The notes under the pieces are model-generated. The model was not told where the DNA came from, searched no databases, and saw only the letters and a list, made by a program, of their open reading frames with translations. DNA of 64,000 nucleotides, from NCBI GenBank assembly GCA_029379385.1, contig CM055612.1, positions 12,400,001 to 12,464,000 of the forward strand, written 5' to 3'. Shown here piece after piece: positions 23,640 to 36,964 of this stretch (the first letter of the stretch is position 1; every line of letters begins with the position of its first letter). The position numbers and the translations under genes are program-made. The DNA comes from Quillaja saponaria (Eukaryota > Streptophyta > Magnoliopsida > Fabales > Quillajaceae).

Positions 23640-24000
23640 TTCTCAACTTAATCATTTGGGTTTCATATCATAAATGGTATATCCTAATCAAATCATTATC
23701 GGAAAATCTTTTGTCTTTGAAACAGTTGTCCTGTTTGATATAAGAGCAGATTCAAGCTGCATCCTGAAAGGACAAGTTCTAACAAAATATTATGAAAAAG
23801 TTTTTGAATGATTAACTTCGGCTAATAGTTTTGAGATCATAATCCATTACAAATGTTCTAATATAATAATTGAAAATTCTCCTTTACAAATTTCAATAAT
23901 ACTTCTTCTTGCTAGGAATATCACAAATATAGTAATCCTAGATACTGATTTCATTAGGCAATTAGATCATTTTTAGGTTAACAAAGGAATATTCAAAGAA
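23640..24000 (+). pseudogene. Pararetrovirus 2: aspartic protease remnant
   Basis: Reads VVLFDIRADSSCILKGQV at about 23725-23780, then LARNITNIVILDTDFIRQLD near 23908-23970. The active-site Asp is kept but the glycine of the D-T/S-G triad is Arg, and a stop interrupts the middle. It sits between the zinc knuckle and the RT as expected. Confidence 0.75.
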
Positions 24001-24029
24001 GTTATGGGTTAAACTGATTCCTTCCATTT

Positions 24030-25400
24030 CCTTAAAAAACCTACTTTTAGGAATCTTTATCATATTGAAAATAAACAAAAACAAATCAAAATTTTTTTTT
24101 TCTGATGAAATTTCTTTTGAAAGAATAGAAACTCAACTTAATGATTCAATTATCAAAAACAAAATGAAAATTTTTGAAGAAAAAATTCATATGCAAATAT
24201 GTTCTGATCTTCTAAATACTTTCTGGAAAAGAAAACAACATATGATAGATATTCCTTATGAAAAAGATTTTCATGAAAGACATATTCCTACAAAAAGCTC
24301 GTCCAATACAAATGAATCAAGAAATGCTTGATTTTTGTCAAAAAGAAATTAGTGATTTTCTTTCGAAGGAATAATTCGTAAGAACAATAGTCCTTGGTCT
24401 TGTTATACTTTTTATATGAATAAAAATGTAGAGATTACTCCCCAGTTTAGTCATCAATTATAAATCACTCAATCAAGCTCTTCAATGGATTAGGTATCCT
24501 ATTCGTAACCAAAAAATTCTTCTCAATCGTTGATACTCTTCAAAACTATTTTCAAAATTTGATCTAAAATCAAGTTTCTGACAAATTCAAATCACAAAAT
24601 TTGACATATTCAAAACTGTATTTAAAATTCTTTTTGGTCAATACGAATGAAATGTAATGCCTCTTGGACTAAAAAAATGCTCATTTTGAATTCCAAAGTA
24701 TCATGAACGATATTTTTAATCTTTATACAAAATTTATCATTGTTTATATTGATGATATTTTAATCTTCTCACAAAATATTGATTAACAGTTCAAACATCT
24801 CAATATTTTCTTTGATATTACAAAACAAAATAGTTTGGCTATTTCCAGAACAAAATTCAGTCTCTTTCAAATAACAATCAGATTTCTTGGTCACAACATT
24901 CACCACAGAACTATCACTCCAATCGATTGGGCTATCCAATTTGTTGACAAGTTTCCTGATCACATTATTGACAAAACTCAGTTGAACAGATTTTTAGTAT
25001 GCCTCAATTATATTTCTGATTTCTTTCCAAAATCTTATCAAACCTTTGCATGACAGACTTAGGATTGATCCTCCTTCCTGGTCTGATATTCATACCAATA
25101 TTGTCAATCAAATTAAGCTTAGGGTCAAGCATTTTCTATGTTTATATCTTCCTTATCCTAAAGCTTTTCAAAATTGTTGAAATCGATGCCTCAGACATTG
25201 GTTATAGTGGCATTCTTAAGCAATCTATCAATGACAAACAACATATCATTGCATATACATCAAAACATTGAAATTCTGCACAACAAAACTATTCTACCAT
25301 CAAAAAAGAGATTTGAGCAATTGTTTTGTGCATTATCGAATTTCAAGGTGATTTACTAAATCAAAAGTTTTGGTTAAAGTCGATTGCAAATCTGCAAAAG
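24030..25400 (+). pseudogene. Pararetrovirus 2: reverse transcriptase and RNase H remnant
   Basis: RT begins near 24030 (FERIETQLND; KRKQHMIDIPYEKDF at 24229-24273; HIPTKSS). The palm motif IVYIDDILIFSQN is intact at 24739-24777, with both catalytic Asp present (24751-24756). RITPIDWAIQFVDKFPD-type sequence lies at 24913-24960. RNase H follows: KIVEIDASDIGYSGILKQS at 25172-25228 and HIIAYTSKH at 25245-25271. Frameshifts and stops occur throughout, so it is inactive despite the intact palm motif. It differs from the RT of pararetrovirus 1, so the two loci derive from different virus lineages. Confidence 0.85.
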
Positions 25401-26750
25401 ATGTTGAACCTCCTCTAAAATCAAAAACCTAATCCAAAGAGGGACCATCCAATTCCTCAGCCCAATCAATTCAAAAGCGATTCAAAAAGTCTTATGCCTT
25501 TCTTATATAGACCCTTTTAGCAATCCAGCAATTAATCTAACAATCTCTGGTCCTTTCGAAGCAATCTTGGGCAGATATTGCTGATGAAGAGTAATCCAAG
25601 TTAGTTTCCTCTCCCAATTCAAAAGATTATATCAAGTTCAATCAAAAAGATCTAGCTTCAGGCTATCACCCAACTAGCCCAATCAGTAACAACGATACCT
25701 TCAGGTAAGGAATTTGTCTTTCAAATTTCTCCAATTTCTTATCAAAAACTACAATCTTTTAATGTGCCTATTTCTTTGGCCCAAACTATCTTTCAAATGG
25801 AATCTCAATTTTTTACTAATAATCCCCAATGAATTCATCAAATGATTTTTCCACTAAATTAGCATTTTATGTCCATAGACATTTCAAAAACCTCAGAAAT
25901 ATTATGAATTTATTTTGGTTGATAGTGATTCTGTTGCTATCAAACATTATAAGTCAAAATAGAATGCTAATTTCATTATGCATTCCACAATCCAAATCCT
26001 AAAGGTAATCCATCATTCAGACTGAAAAACTGATCTTTTGAAAACCCGCAAATTCTTCCAACCATTTGATCCTATTGGCTACACTTGGTACAATGTTTTT
26101 AATTTTCAAAATAGTGATTATAAGCATTCATGGCTTATATTTTTCAAAAACAAAGTCCAGTACAACTTCCTTTATTGGTTCTTCCAGTGGTGGTCTCTAC
26201 ATGGTCTTTGTACAAAAACCTTCTAAATGAAGTAGCTAATGACCTACTTTATTTTGATAAACATTTTAATATACCTAACCATAATCTTGTAGTACTTTAT
26301 TTCTTATCAAAATTTGCACTATTATGGATTTATGTATGACAATACAAGTATCCCAAAGACTTCGGTTGTCGTTAAGGTCCTTTACAAAAAATTGCCTCCT
26401 TTTCTCAAGTAAGGCTCAATAAAATGATGGACAAGTTTTAATGCTTCAAAAGTTTATGTCCATTTCAATCAGAAATTGGATCTAACAAAATTCCCAATTT
26501 TTTAAAAAGTTTTATCTAGAAGTCACTCAATTTTTACATTAGAAATCCCAGATTTCAGCCAAGCTAATTTCATGTTCAAATAGACAGGAATATTTTTAGA
26601 ATCTTAAAACGATGGTTCAATAGCTACAAGCAAAAGAACATGCAGACGATGAAGCTACATCTGTCTCTCAAAAAATGGTTCTACTGACTATGCCCAATCC
26701 AATGAAGATGACTATTCTGGCACCAACCTTGAAGATGACTAAAACAGTTA
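25401..26750 (+). pseudogene. Pararetrovirus 2: frame downstream of RNase H
   Basis: Broken frames after RNase H. The clearest run is at 26038-26220 (TRKFFQPFDPIGYTWYNVF, then KHSWLIFF). I do not recognise the domain. Genera such as Florendovirus are known to carry a second frame of unknown function here, which makes that genus a plausible guess but no more. Confidence 0.45.
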
Positions 26751-26861
26751 AAATTTTTACAATTTTTGATGGATCACTGTAGCAAGCTATAGTAGATTAC
26801 TGTTACAACACGAAGCACTGTAGCATTTTTACTCTAGCAGTTACTGTTCAAAATAGTAAAT

Positions 26862-26882
26862 TTCATTTTTCTATTTAAAGAG
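26862..26882 (+). promoter_or_regulatory. TATA-like promoter of pararetrovirus 2
   Basis: TTCTATTTAAAGAGAG near 26868, preceded by AT-rich sequence and followed by a pyrimidine-rich leader (ACATCTCTCATTCAAGC). The position after the last viral frame fits the pregenomic RNA promoter. Weak TATA, activity unknown. Confidence 0.4.
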
Positions 26883-26962
26883 AGTTACATCTCTCATTCA
26901 AGCTAGTTTTTCATTTCAAAATTCTAAGCCAAGTTTAGTCTGAGAGCTTCACTAGCTTTTTT

Positions 26963-27278
26963 CTTCGGAGCTGTCCTTCACTTGTATTATTCTGTTTTGA
27001 ATACTACTAATGACATTTTGTTTCTGTCTTTAATTTCTGCATTTCGCTTTTTTGGATTAGCGAGCAGACAACCACCACTTCTGCTTCCTTTTAATTTCAG
27101 TCTTTAATTTATGCATTTTCCTTCATAGGATTAGCGTGCGGACTACCTCCACTTCTCCTCCCTTTTAATTTATGTCTTTAATTTATGCATTGCATAGCAT
27201 AATTCTCTTAGTAGTCTTACTGTTCCCTACTTCACTACCCCTGTGATCTTCCTTCGTTCTTAAAGCCTCACAGGTCCT
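26963..27278 (-). repeat. Pararetrovirus 2: right terminal inverted repeat
   Basis: Reverse complement of 20770-21087, with the same internal minisatellite units (TTTAATTTATGCAT at about 27108 and 27179). Immediately outside lies a TA run at 27287-27300, mirrored by the TA run at 20747-20760 on the left. Confidence 0.8.
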
Positions 27279-27286
27279 CTATTTGG

Positions 27287-27410
27287 TATATATATATATG
27301 TACATTTAAAAATATTCATTTGTATATATTGTACAAAATTTTATTTACCTAGTCCTGAAAAATTTAGTACCAACATATTAGAGTGCATGTTACTGTATCG
27401 GGTTATAACA
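27287..27410 (-). mobile_element. Solo chromovirus LTR C, right part
   Basis: The remaining ~124 bp of LTR C, ending GGGTTATAACA at 27410, the same terminus as at 9808, 33430 and 38128. It shows that pararetrovirus 2 inserted inside this LTR. Confidence 0.7.
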
Positions 27411-28290
27411 TTAGGTTAGAGGTTTACAGTTGAAAATACCACATATTCTCCTCCTCGAAAAGTTCATTCATTAGGTGAAGTCTATGAATCATCTAATGTT
27501 GCTTTCATAATTTGTGAGCCATAAAGTTATGAAAAGGCGGTAAAGAAAGAATATTGGAAGCATGTAATGGACAAGGAAATGAAGATGATCAAGAAGAATA
27601 ATACATGGCTACTTCTGAACAAGCCGAAAGACAAGGAGATCATAGGGTTGAAACGGGTCTTCAAGACAAAGTTTAACAAAGATGGTTCCATTAAAAAACA
27701 GAAGGCCAGACTTATTGCTAAAGGATATGCCCAACAGCCAGGAATTGACTTCAATGAAACCTTTGCACCTGTTGTTCGTAAGGAGATGATAAGGGCTGTC
27801 TTAGCACTAGCAGCACAATTGAAGTTGCGAGTTTTCCAACTAGATGTGAAGTCAGCCTTTATGAATGGAGAACTTGAGGAAGAAGGGATAGGAAGATATG
27901 GTGTATCATCTTCACAAGGCTGTCATATAGATTGAAGTAAGCACCATGTGCTTAGAATAGCTAGATTGACAAGTACTTATAGCTACATGGCTTTTAAAGA
28001 AGTCCAAGTGAGCCATCGCTTTATGTCAAGACAGAAAGAGTGCATGATTTTTTTGTGGTGTGTCTTTATGTAGATGATCTCATCTATATGGGCACTAATT
28101 CTCACATACTAGAATATTTTAAAAGACTCATTATGAATGAGTTTCAGATGACTAGATCTAGGCCTTATTAGGTACTTTTTGAGCATGCAGGTGAAACAAG
28201 GACATGGAAGAATTTTCCTTGATCAAGAGAAATATGTTGCGGATTTTTTAAAGAATTTTAACATGGCAAACCAACGCCTGCTCCTTTGGT
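27411..28290 (+). pseudogene. Copia pol, right part (reverse transcriptase)
   Basis: Continuation of the Copia pol of 17684-17868. It opens with the linker VHSLGEVYESSNVAFIICEP (27462-27521). RT then follows: the frame 27567-27935 reads NNTWLLLNKPKDKEIIGLKR, KARLIAKGYAQQPGIDFNET and LRVFQLDVKSAFMNGELEEE. After a frameshift comes LYVDDLIYMGTN with an intact catalytic YVDD at 28067-28078. It fades out near 28285, before RNase H. One stop lies near 27520 and frameshifts after 27880. Likely inactive even before the insertion of LTR C. Confidence 0.85.
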
Positions 28291-29767
28291 ACAATTATAT
28301 ATGCTTGAATTTATTAATTTGGCATCAATAAATATAGAGAACTCTATACCATTGACTAAAACTTTGTCATTTTTAATGTTATTTAATTTTCTTCATTATA
28401 TTAAATTATATTTTATTGATTGTAAAATTTTAGTTTGGTTTTAAGCCTGTATTTTTTTTAAGTGAATTTTGTAGATATATTAAATAGAAGATTTTGATTT
28501 TGGTTGTGACACTTTATAGTTTTAAAGTACATGGTTCAATATAGTTCTCAAAGTGAATCAATCAATTTTCAGTAATCTATCACATAATTTTTTTATTATA
28601 TTTTATTATTATGTGATTTGTATTCAATATTAACTTTATTAATACAAAATTATTAAATATAAGAATCTTTTAATTTACTTTTTAGAAGTAATAAATTATA
28701 AAGTACCTCCTATATTAATGAAAATATTAAATAAAAGAATTTTTTTTATATTATTTTTTCGAAATATATAACAAATCTCATATATTAGTGAGAAATATTA
28801 ACTAATATAATCTTTGGCTGCCTTTATTGCCATAGTCAAAAACTTTATGGCCACAACCTATTAAATGCTTAATTATTTGAATATACAATATTACCTTCAA
28901 TTAGTTTTCAATATTTTTCAAGATTTATTATTTAAAGTATTAATATATAAAAACAACTATTTATTGTTCTCTTTCTCGTTCTTCCTCAATCCCCTCCTTA
29001 CTAGTCTCCATATTGTCCAATTTTGCTATGTTGGGTTTGCTTTAAGATTTACTAATTTTGCATCTCTATTCCATTATCTCTATTTCCAAATGAGATAAAA
29101 TTTAGATTGATCTATCAATCACTGAATCGCATATCAAGACAAAGTAAGAACATTTTGTTTTCTTTCTAGATGGATCATGGATCCAACATTTTTTATTGAG
29201 TTCAATAAAACTAAGATTATATTTTGTGTACTGGATTTAGTTCAAGACAATATGGCCTCATCCTATAGAGTTCATCAAAAAAAGCATGCTAGACTAGATG
29301 AAGAAGAAAATCGTTAATGAATGAGTTTTGTTGAGAGACAGATGATGATAGTAAATAAGAGAGAGAGTGTGACTAATTGAATTATAACTGTTAGTTCATT
29401 GTATTGGTTTCCAACTCTTTTTCTCTTGATGAATAATTTAGTCTATATTTATAAATATTTATTAGGCTGTGGCCATAAATTTAGTTTATTTAATTATCAT
29501 ATCGTTTTTTAAATTTATTAACTATTCATTTTTTTTTTCTCATTATTTATGTTATTGTGCTATTCAAGTTCCAACCTTAGAATATAAATAGATTCCTTTT
29601 TTAATTATTGTCATGCATTGCTAAGAAATTGAAACAGAAGGAGCATTAAGTCATATTGAAGATCAAGAACTCTGATATTACATTCATGATTAAACATGAA
29701 CCTTATAAATAGTTTAAAGGTAATGGGACTTTTTCCAACAATGGAAGATGAGAAATTGATAAACAAG
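28291..29767. other. AT-rich intergenic stretch with a candidate MITE
   Basis: No coding sequence recognised. Two matching inverted segments, CTTTATGGCCACAACCTA (28843-28860) and TAGGCTGTGGCCATAAAT (about 29463-29480), bound ~640 bp and may be the ends of a non-autonomous DNA transposon. No clear target-site duplication was found. Confidence 0.35.
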
Positions 29768-31184
29768 TGTCACACCCCACACTGAGGCATGATTAGTTAG
29801 AGGATTAGGTAACCAACCCAACATAACCCTGACTTCAAAACAACAAAACAGATACAACTCTTGACTAAACCAATGCATAAAATAAATTATAAAAAACACA
29901 AGTTAACTGTAAATATTTATTTACTTAAATATATAACAATTTATTAAAAATTTATGCAAAGGTTTCCTACAATGTAATATATGCCCAAAATACCAACTTG
30001 TAAATTCCTGATTACATTCAACTAAATATTAAACAAGACAACATAACCAAGGAGCTCTGCTCTGTTAATATCAACAACAATAACAAATTGACTTTTATAC
30101 AGACAACTCATAATAACTTATCACTGTCATTGTGATTGCAAATTTTTATCCTTTAACTTCAAGTATGAGATTTTGAATTAACCTTTCCTGCCAAACACTT
30201 GGCACGCCAAATATTGGTTATTGCTGTTCCTTGAAATCCTATTACTAAAAAAAAAATGTCAATAAAAGAGGAGTGGGTAGAAAATTATACCTAAAAGGTA
30301 CTAGCATCACTCAACACATGTATATATAATATATATAGTCAATTAATATCAACATATCATAAGTTTCAAAACTACTAAGGTTACACTTACACGATATAAA
30401 ACTTTAATCAAGCACAGTTCAACTAGTATTATGTACAATCTAACCAAAACAATCAAAGTAATCAAAGCACACAAAGCATATAAAGGGCCAAATATGTAAC
30501 TCAATCCTGCACATCACTCTCACCTAGACAGTTTTATGCCATGCACACCAAACAAAATTATAAATAGAATTATTAAAATCTGAATCATTGAATCTCCTTC
30601 TCTAAATCTACCCACTAGCATTAAGCAGTCAAATATCTTTTTAAAACACTTATTAGAATTGAATATCTCATATCAAAATAGTAAATCAAAACATCCTAAG
30701 TGGATTTCAATTTCGGAAACAAAAAAAAATTATTTCGAAGAAAAATTAATTCTATTAGCCCTTATCAACCACAAACAATTTCAAATATCGAACAATATCA
30801 CATCTCTACATAAATCTCTTAAGTCAATCATGACAATACAAGTCATATTTACCACTATATAACATATATATATATATATATATATATAAACACAACAAAA
30901 TAATCATACACATTACTCTAGCAACCAAAGGGTAACAGTTAACCACTCACCAGTTTACAAATCTTGTTCATCACTTTCTCTTATACTCACGTGTCTTATC
31001 AGGCCCACAGTAAGGTCCAGAACTGAAATTCATATTTCCACATAATACTTAATTCATAAATATTATAGTTAAAATCTTTTAATTACTAAGCTTATATATC
31101 AACTTATATAGGTTTATTGAAACTAAATTTGTATAGGTAGTTTAATCAATTCCTTGTAGAATACTTGATTTCATATTTTGTATG

Positions 31185-31220
<36 letters not shown>

Positions 31221-33430
31221 CAGGAAATTAATACTAATTTATACTTCCAACATTTCTCATTTTCTAGCATTAAATCCAAGTCAAGGTACTCTGTTTAAAT
31301 TTATCTAAGAGTTTGAATTATGCTATTTTAATATTAACACCTATTAGATTCTAAATTTATCTTTCCTTAACCACTTAGCCACATTTCTTTATTCTTGCTT
31401 TTAGACTATTTATTCAAGTTTATAATATTTAACTCTTAAGATCTCAATTTACCAAGGTTTCTTTTTTAGGTATTTCACATCCATCCTTGGAAATATGCGT
31501 GCTTTTAACTTACATACTTAACCAAAATTAATAAAACCAAGTTGAAACATTATCTTTAGAATGTTAGCTACCTTCTTGATTTATAAATTTCACCCAAAAT
31601 TAGTCTTGAATTCACTCAACTCCCTGCATGAACAAAAACAGGGCTTTCGTAAAATTCTTGGTTTCTAATATCTGATTTCAATACTTATAGATTTATCATA
31701 CTTGGTAATTAAATTACAAAAATTTTCACTCTAGTTTATCAAGGTGTTAGGAACATTTAATCTTCATCACTCAACTCCTAATTCATCTTTTAAGACCCCC
31801 TAATATCAATTACTTCAAAACAAGTACAGTCAGAACCCAAAAATCACAATCATGACTTTCAATAGCCTCCAAAATACACAAAACATGAAATTAAGACTTT
31901 CACCACTCCTTATTTATCCCTTATTATGTTAGGAACAACTTTTATTCAGAGGTACTAAGCTAATTCCAACCACAATCCCTGACAAAGTCTTGTGGACTGA
32001 CTAAAGCTCACTAAAAATTATGTATGGACCTAATCGTAGTCTAATATCTCTAACAATAAAAAAGCTGTGAACTAGGTTACAAAATTTTCCAGAAATTATC
32101 TTACGACCCAAACCTACACTTTCTATTTTGAACTCTTAATTTAATTTAGTCCCAAAGATACCCAAAATACAAGATTTCTCTAACCTACAAAATTTGGCCC
32201 TACATCCCTTAAAAATCTCTTAACTCTCATTTTCTAACATTTTACTCACAACTAACCCTCCTTTGTTCATACCCATTACTTATTTTTATTAATTCCTTAA
32301 CCCACAAAATTAACCAACCATTATCTACTCTTGTTATGGACTTTTATTCAAATTCCAACAACAACTCACCACTAACACTTAAATCTACCAAGTTTTACTC
32401 AAAGTTATAACTAGTTTTCTTGTGGGTATTTTATCAAACATCTTGAATGCATGATTTCCTTGCATTGATATGTGTGTGTGTATATATACTATATCCTACA
32501 AGAATTCACTTAGCCATTTTAAAGACTTGAATTAAGAGGTTTCAACACCAATTCACCTTAAAACCTCCATTGATAACTTTCAAGTTTCCATCCATACATT
32601 CATATATGCATATATACCACATACATATAATAAAATTATTCTAACAACAATCTAACATAATTTAACAAACTTTTACAATCAATCCTCCTCCTATAAGGTT
32701 TTGTGTTTCATAACCCTTAACATTCCTAACTTATTAATTCCCACATCCAATTCAACAATCATCAAGGAGCCTCCAAAAGAAGAAGAAAGAGCCTCCAAAA
32801 CTGGAAAGGAAGAGAAAAGGAGGGTGGAGACTACTATCCCTGGAGTTGCACCGTTGAAGTTGAAGAAAGGTCACCATGTACAAGTGAAGGGAGCTCGGCC
32901 AAGAAGGGACATGAATGACTATTCTAGAGCATGGAATACTCAGTCAAAAAAATAGAAGGAAGGGCAAGGCGGTAGGGGGAAAAAAAAAAAGGAATAAGTC
33001 AGCTGAAAGGGAAAGAAAGAAAAAAATAATAAGGAAAAAATAGAAAGTAAATGAATTAATAGGGTCAATGGTCAACAAGTTTGAGTAAAGTTGTGGTGTA
33101 TATTTAAAGTTGGGTTATATCCATACATATATGCATTTATTCAATTTAATTTTGGTCAAAGTCAAGAATTTTAAAGTAAAGGTGTTTATATATAATTTTT
33201 AATTATATAAATGTATTTATTATTTCTTCAGTTTAATTCACTTGGTCAAAATTTATTTACTTTACAACAAAAAATACACATGATTTTTAAATCGTATACT
33301 AAGGTTACATTAAGGTCAAATTATAACATGTTTAACTATACTCTTATTTAATTTGTTTATTTCATAACATAAATTTACATATCATATCTAAAACTCGAAT
33401 TTATGTTATTGGATTATAAGGGTTATAACA
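29768..33430 (-). mobile_element. Element F: 3' LTR, 3.66 kb
   Basis: Lies on the - strand, from GGTTATAACA (33430) to TGTCACACCCC (29768). It aligns along its whole length with 34216-38128 (for example CAACTAAATAT at ~30022 and ~34467; TCAAAGTCAAGAATTTTAAA near 33158 against the same block near 37850). The TGAGTC...GACTCA block of the family is deleted here (near 30270). TA runs at 30864-30888 and 31189-31215. The 5 bp outside is ACAAG (29763-29767). Confidence 0.85.
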
Positions 33431-34215
33431 ATCTTCCCCCCCTCATTTTTAAAAGAAATTCGTCCTGAATTTCAATAAAAAAGACATGAAGAAATTGTTT
33501 CACTGCAACTCCTACTTTTCATGTGGCTTCTTGTTTCTTGGTTTTCACCAAAGGATTAATCACACTTTATAGACTTGTCTATTTATACTTTCCACTGATT
33601 ACTTCTTACACGTTAGATTCTTATCCACTTTTACCTCTTGGAACCTATGGGTTATAGGCCCACCACATTTTTGATGCGCCACTCTGATGATTAAATACCT
33701 AAACCCTAATCCATGCTCAGAATCATATCATGTTCCAATTTAATTCAACATTTAAAATGATTTTATAGCTCTCGAACTTAACTTTTCATTTTACCTTAAC
33801 ACAGACTCATGTTTACTATGGAAAGTATCGTAAAATGTTGTATATTTCTCTATATCAGAATGACGTATATCGAAGCTACTATTATTGATCTAAGATTTCA
33901 ATTAAGTCTCCTACACTCTTTTACGATCTTAATTTCTTATCATAAACACTTAAGGATTGGTTAATTCCTAATCAAAGCCAATATTCTATTATTTCACACG
34001 ATTCACAACATGACTACTACAAACATAAACGAATTCAACCCACACCTATCGTATAAATCCAATGATGGTATGTTAGAGAATCACAACTTGAAGTTTCAGG
34101 ATGAATTAGAACATATTACTAAGTCTAAATATGCCCTGGGTAACGTATGCAAACAAAACAACAATGTCCCACATTTATAGTCACAGACCTATAAACCCAG
34201 GCTCTAATTCTAACT
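33431..34215 (-). mobile_element. Element F: residual internal region (~0.8 kb)
   Basis: Everything between the two LTRs. On the - strand: a degenerate primer binding site (AGAATTAGAGCCTGGG, next to 34216), a leader that matches 4660-4800 of element A, a scrap of chromodomain (VDKNLT near 33635; RQVYK near 33575) and a polypurine tract AAAATGAGGGGGGAAG next to 33431. Gag, protease, RT, RNase H and integrase are all gone, so the element could only move with help from a relative. Confidence 0.75.
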
Positions 34216-35325
34216 TGTCACACCCCACAAGGAGGTATGACTGGCCGGAAGATTGGGTAACCAACCTTTTGTAACCTTGACTTCAAAATAGCAAAATGAT
34301 ACGCCTCTTTACTAAACTAATGCATAAAAGAAATTATAGAAAATACAAGTTAATTGTAAATATTTATTTACTAAAATATATAACAATTTATTAAAAATTT
34401 TGGCAGAGATTCCTTGCTATATGGAATATGCCCAAAATACTAACATGTAAATTCTTGATTACATTCAACTAAATATCAAACAAGACAATATAACTAAGGA
34501 GCTCTGCTATGTTAATATCATCAACAGCAATAAATTGACTTTTATACAAAAAACTCATAATAATCCAACACCCTAATTGTGACTGCAAATTTTCATCATT
34601 TAGATTCAAGCATGAGATTTCAAATTTACCATGGTGCCAAACACTTGGCAAGCCTAATATTGGTAATTTTTGTTCATTGAAATCTTGTTACTAAAAAAAA
34701 TGTTAACAAAAGAGGGGTGAGTACTACGGACTCAGTGAATAGAAAATTCATACCCAAAAGGTACTAGTATCACTTAACACACGTGTATATAAAATATATA
34801 GTCAAATAATATCAACATATTATAAGTTTCAAAACCACTAAGGTTACACTTACATGGTCACAGAAACATAAAACTTTAACAAGCACAATTCAACTAGTAT
34901 TCTATAGAATCCAACCAAAACAATTAAAGCACATAAAGCATACAAAGGGCTAGCTAAGTAACTCGGCCCTATACACCACTCCCACCGGGCAGTTTTGCTC
35001 TTGCACACCAAACAGAATTATAAATAGAATTACTGAAATCAGAATCACTGAATCTCATTCTCCAAACTCACCCACCGGGACTGAGCACTTAAATATCTTT
35101 TTAAAACACTTATCAAAATCAAAATATCTCAGATTAGATATTAAATAAAAACATCCTAGGTGTACATGAATTTCAATTTTAGAATTAAAAAAAATTATTT
35201 TGAAGAAAAATTAATTTCGTTGGCCCTTATTAACCATAAATAATTCAAACACTAAACAAGATCACACCTCCACATAAATCACTTAAATCAATCATGGTAA
35301 TACAATTCTTATTTACCACTACATA

Positions 35326-35382
<57 letters not shown>

Positions 35383-36932
35383 ATTAATCTAGCAAACAAA
35401 GGGTAATAATTAACCACTCATTAGTTTATAAATCTTGTTCGTCACTTCCTCTTATGCTCACGTGTGTCATCATGCCCACAGTAGGTTTCGAACTAAAATT
35501 CATATTTTCATATAATACTTAGTTCATAAACGTTATGTTGAAAATATTTTAATTACTAAACTTATATATCAACTTATATAGGTTTCTTGAAACTAAGTTT
35601 GTTTAGGTAGTTTAACCAATTTCCTTGTAGAACAGTTGATTGCATATCTTGTATGGGTATTATACACACACACACACATATATACATATCAAGAAATTAA
35701 TACTAATTTATACTTTCAATATTTCTCATTTTCTAGCAATAAATCCAAGTTAAGTTACTCTTTTTATATTTATCCAAGAGTTTGAATCATGCCATTTCAA
35801 TATTAATACCATTAAATTCTAAAATTTATCTTTCCTTAACCACTTAACCACATTTCTTAATTCTTTCTTTTAGACTAATTATTCAATTTTATATAATACT
35901 TAACTCTCAATATCTCAATTTACCAAGTTTTTCTTTTTAGTCATTTCACAACCACCTTGGAAATATGCTTGCTTTTAACTTACATACTTAACTAATTTAT
36001 GAAACCAAGTTGAAACATTATCTTTACGATGTTAGCTATCTTCAGTATTTATAAATATCCTAAAATTAGTCTTGAGCTCACTTAACTCATCATATGAACA
36101 AAAATAGGGCTATTGTAAAATTCTTGGTTGCCAACCTCTAATTCATGCTTATAAAATTCTCATACTTAGGAATTAAATTACAAAACTTTCCACTCTAGTT
36201 TATCAAGGTGTTAGGAACATTTAATCATCAGCACTCTACTCCTAATTCATCCTTTAAGAACCCCCTAATATCAATTACTTCATAATATGTACAGTTAGGA
36301 CCTGAAAATCACAGTCATGACTTCTAATACCTCCAAAATACACACAACATGGGATTAAGACTTGAACCATTCCAGATTTTCCATTTAATATGTTAGGAAC
36401 AACTTTTATTTAGAGGTACTAAGCTAATTATAACCAGAACCCCTGATACATCTTCCGGATTGACTGAAGCTCACTAAAAATCCTGCATGGCCCTTGCTAC
36501 AATCTAATAGCTCTAACGATAAATATACTTAGATCCAGGTTACAAAATTTTCCATACATCATTTGAAGACCTTAAGCTACACGTTCTCTTTAGAACTCTT
36601 AATTTAATTTAATCCTGAAGATACCCGAAATGCAAGATTTCTCTAACTCATGAAATCTAGCCCTGCATCCCTTAAAAATCTATTAACTCTCATTTTCTAA
36701 CACTTACTCACAACTAACCCTCCTTTGTTCATACCCATTACTCACTTTCATTAACTCCTTAATCCATAACATTAACCAACCATTATCTACTCTTGTTTAT
36801 GAACTTTTATTCAAATTCCAACACAACACACCACCAAGACTTAAATCTACCAAGTTTTATTCAAAAAGTTATAACTAGTTTTCTTATAGGCATTTTATCA
36901 AACATCTTGAATGCATGATTTCCTTCCATTAA

Positions 36933-36964
<32 letters not shown>

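Noticed and set aside
1..27286. A new active defence or mobile system built from the pararetrovirus loci
   Set aside because: All coding regions are broken by stops and frameshifts. A role through hairpin RNA is only a hypothesis and is listed as such.
17869..27410. Treating the whole interval as one huge LTR retrotransposon
   Set aside because: The interior is caulimovirid pol without integrase and without PBS/PPT next to the LTR parts. The two LTR parts join into a single LTR, so it is a solo LTR with an insertion.
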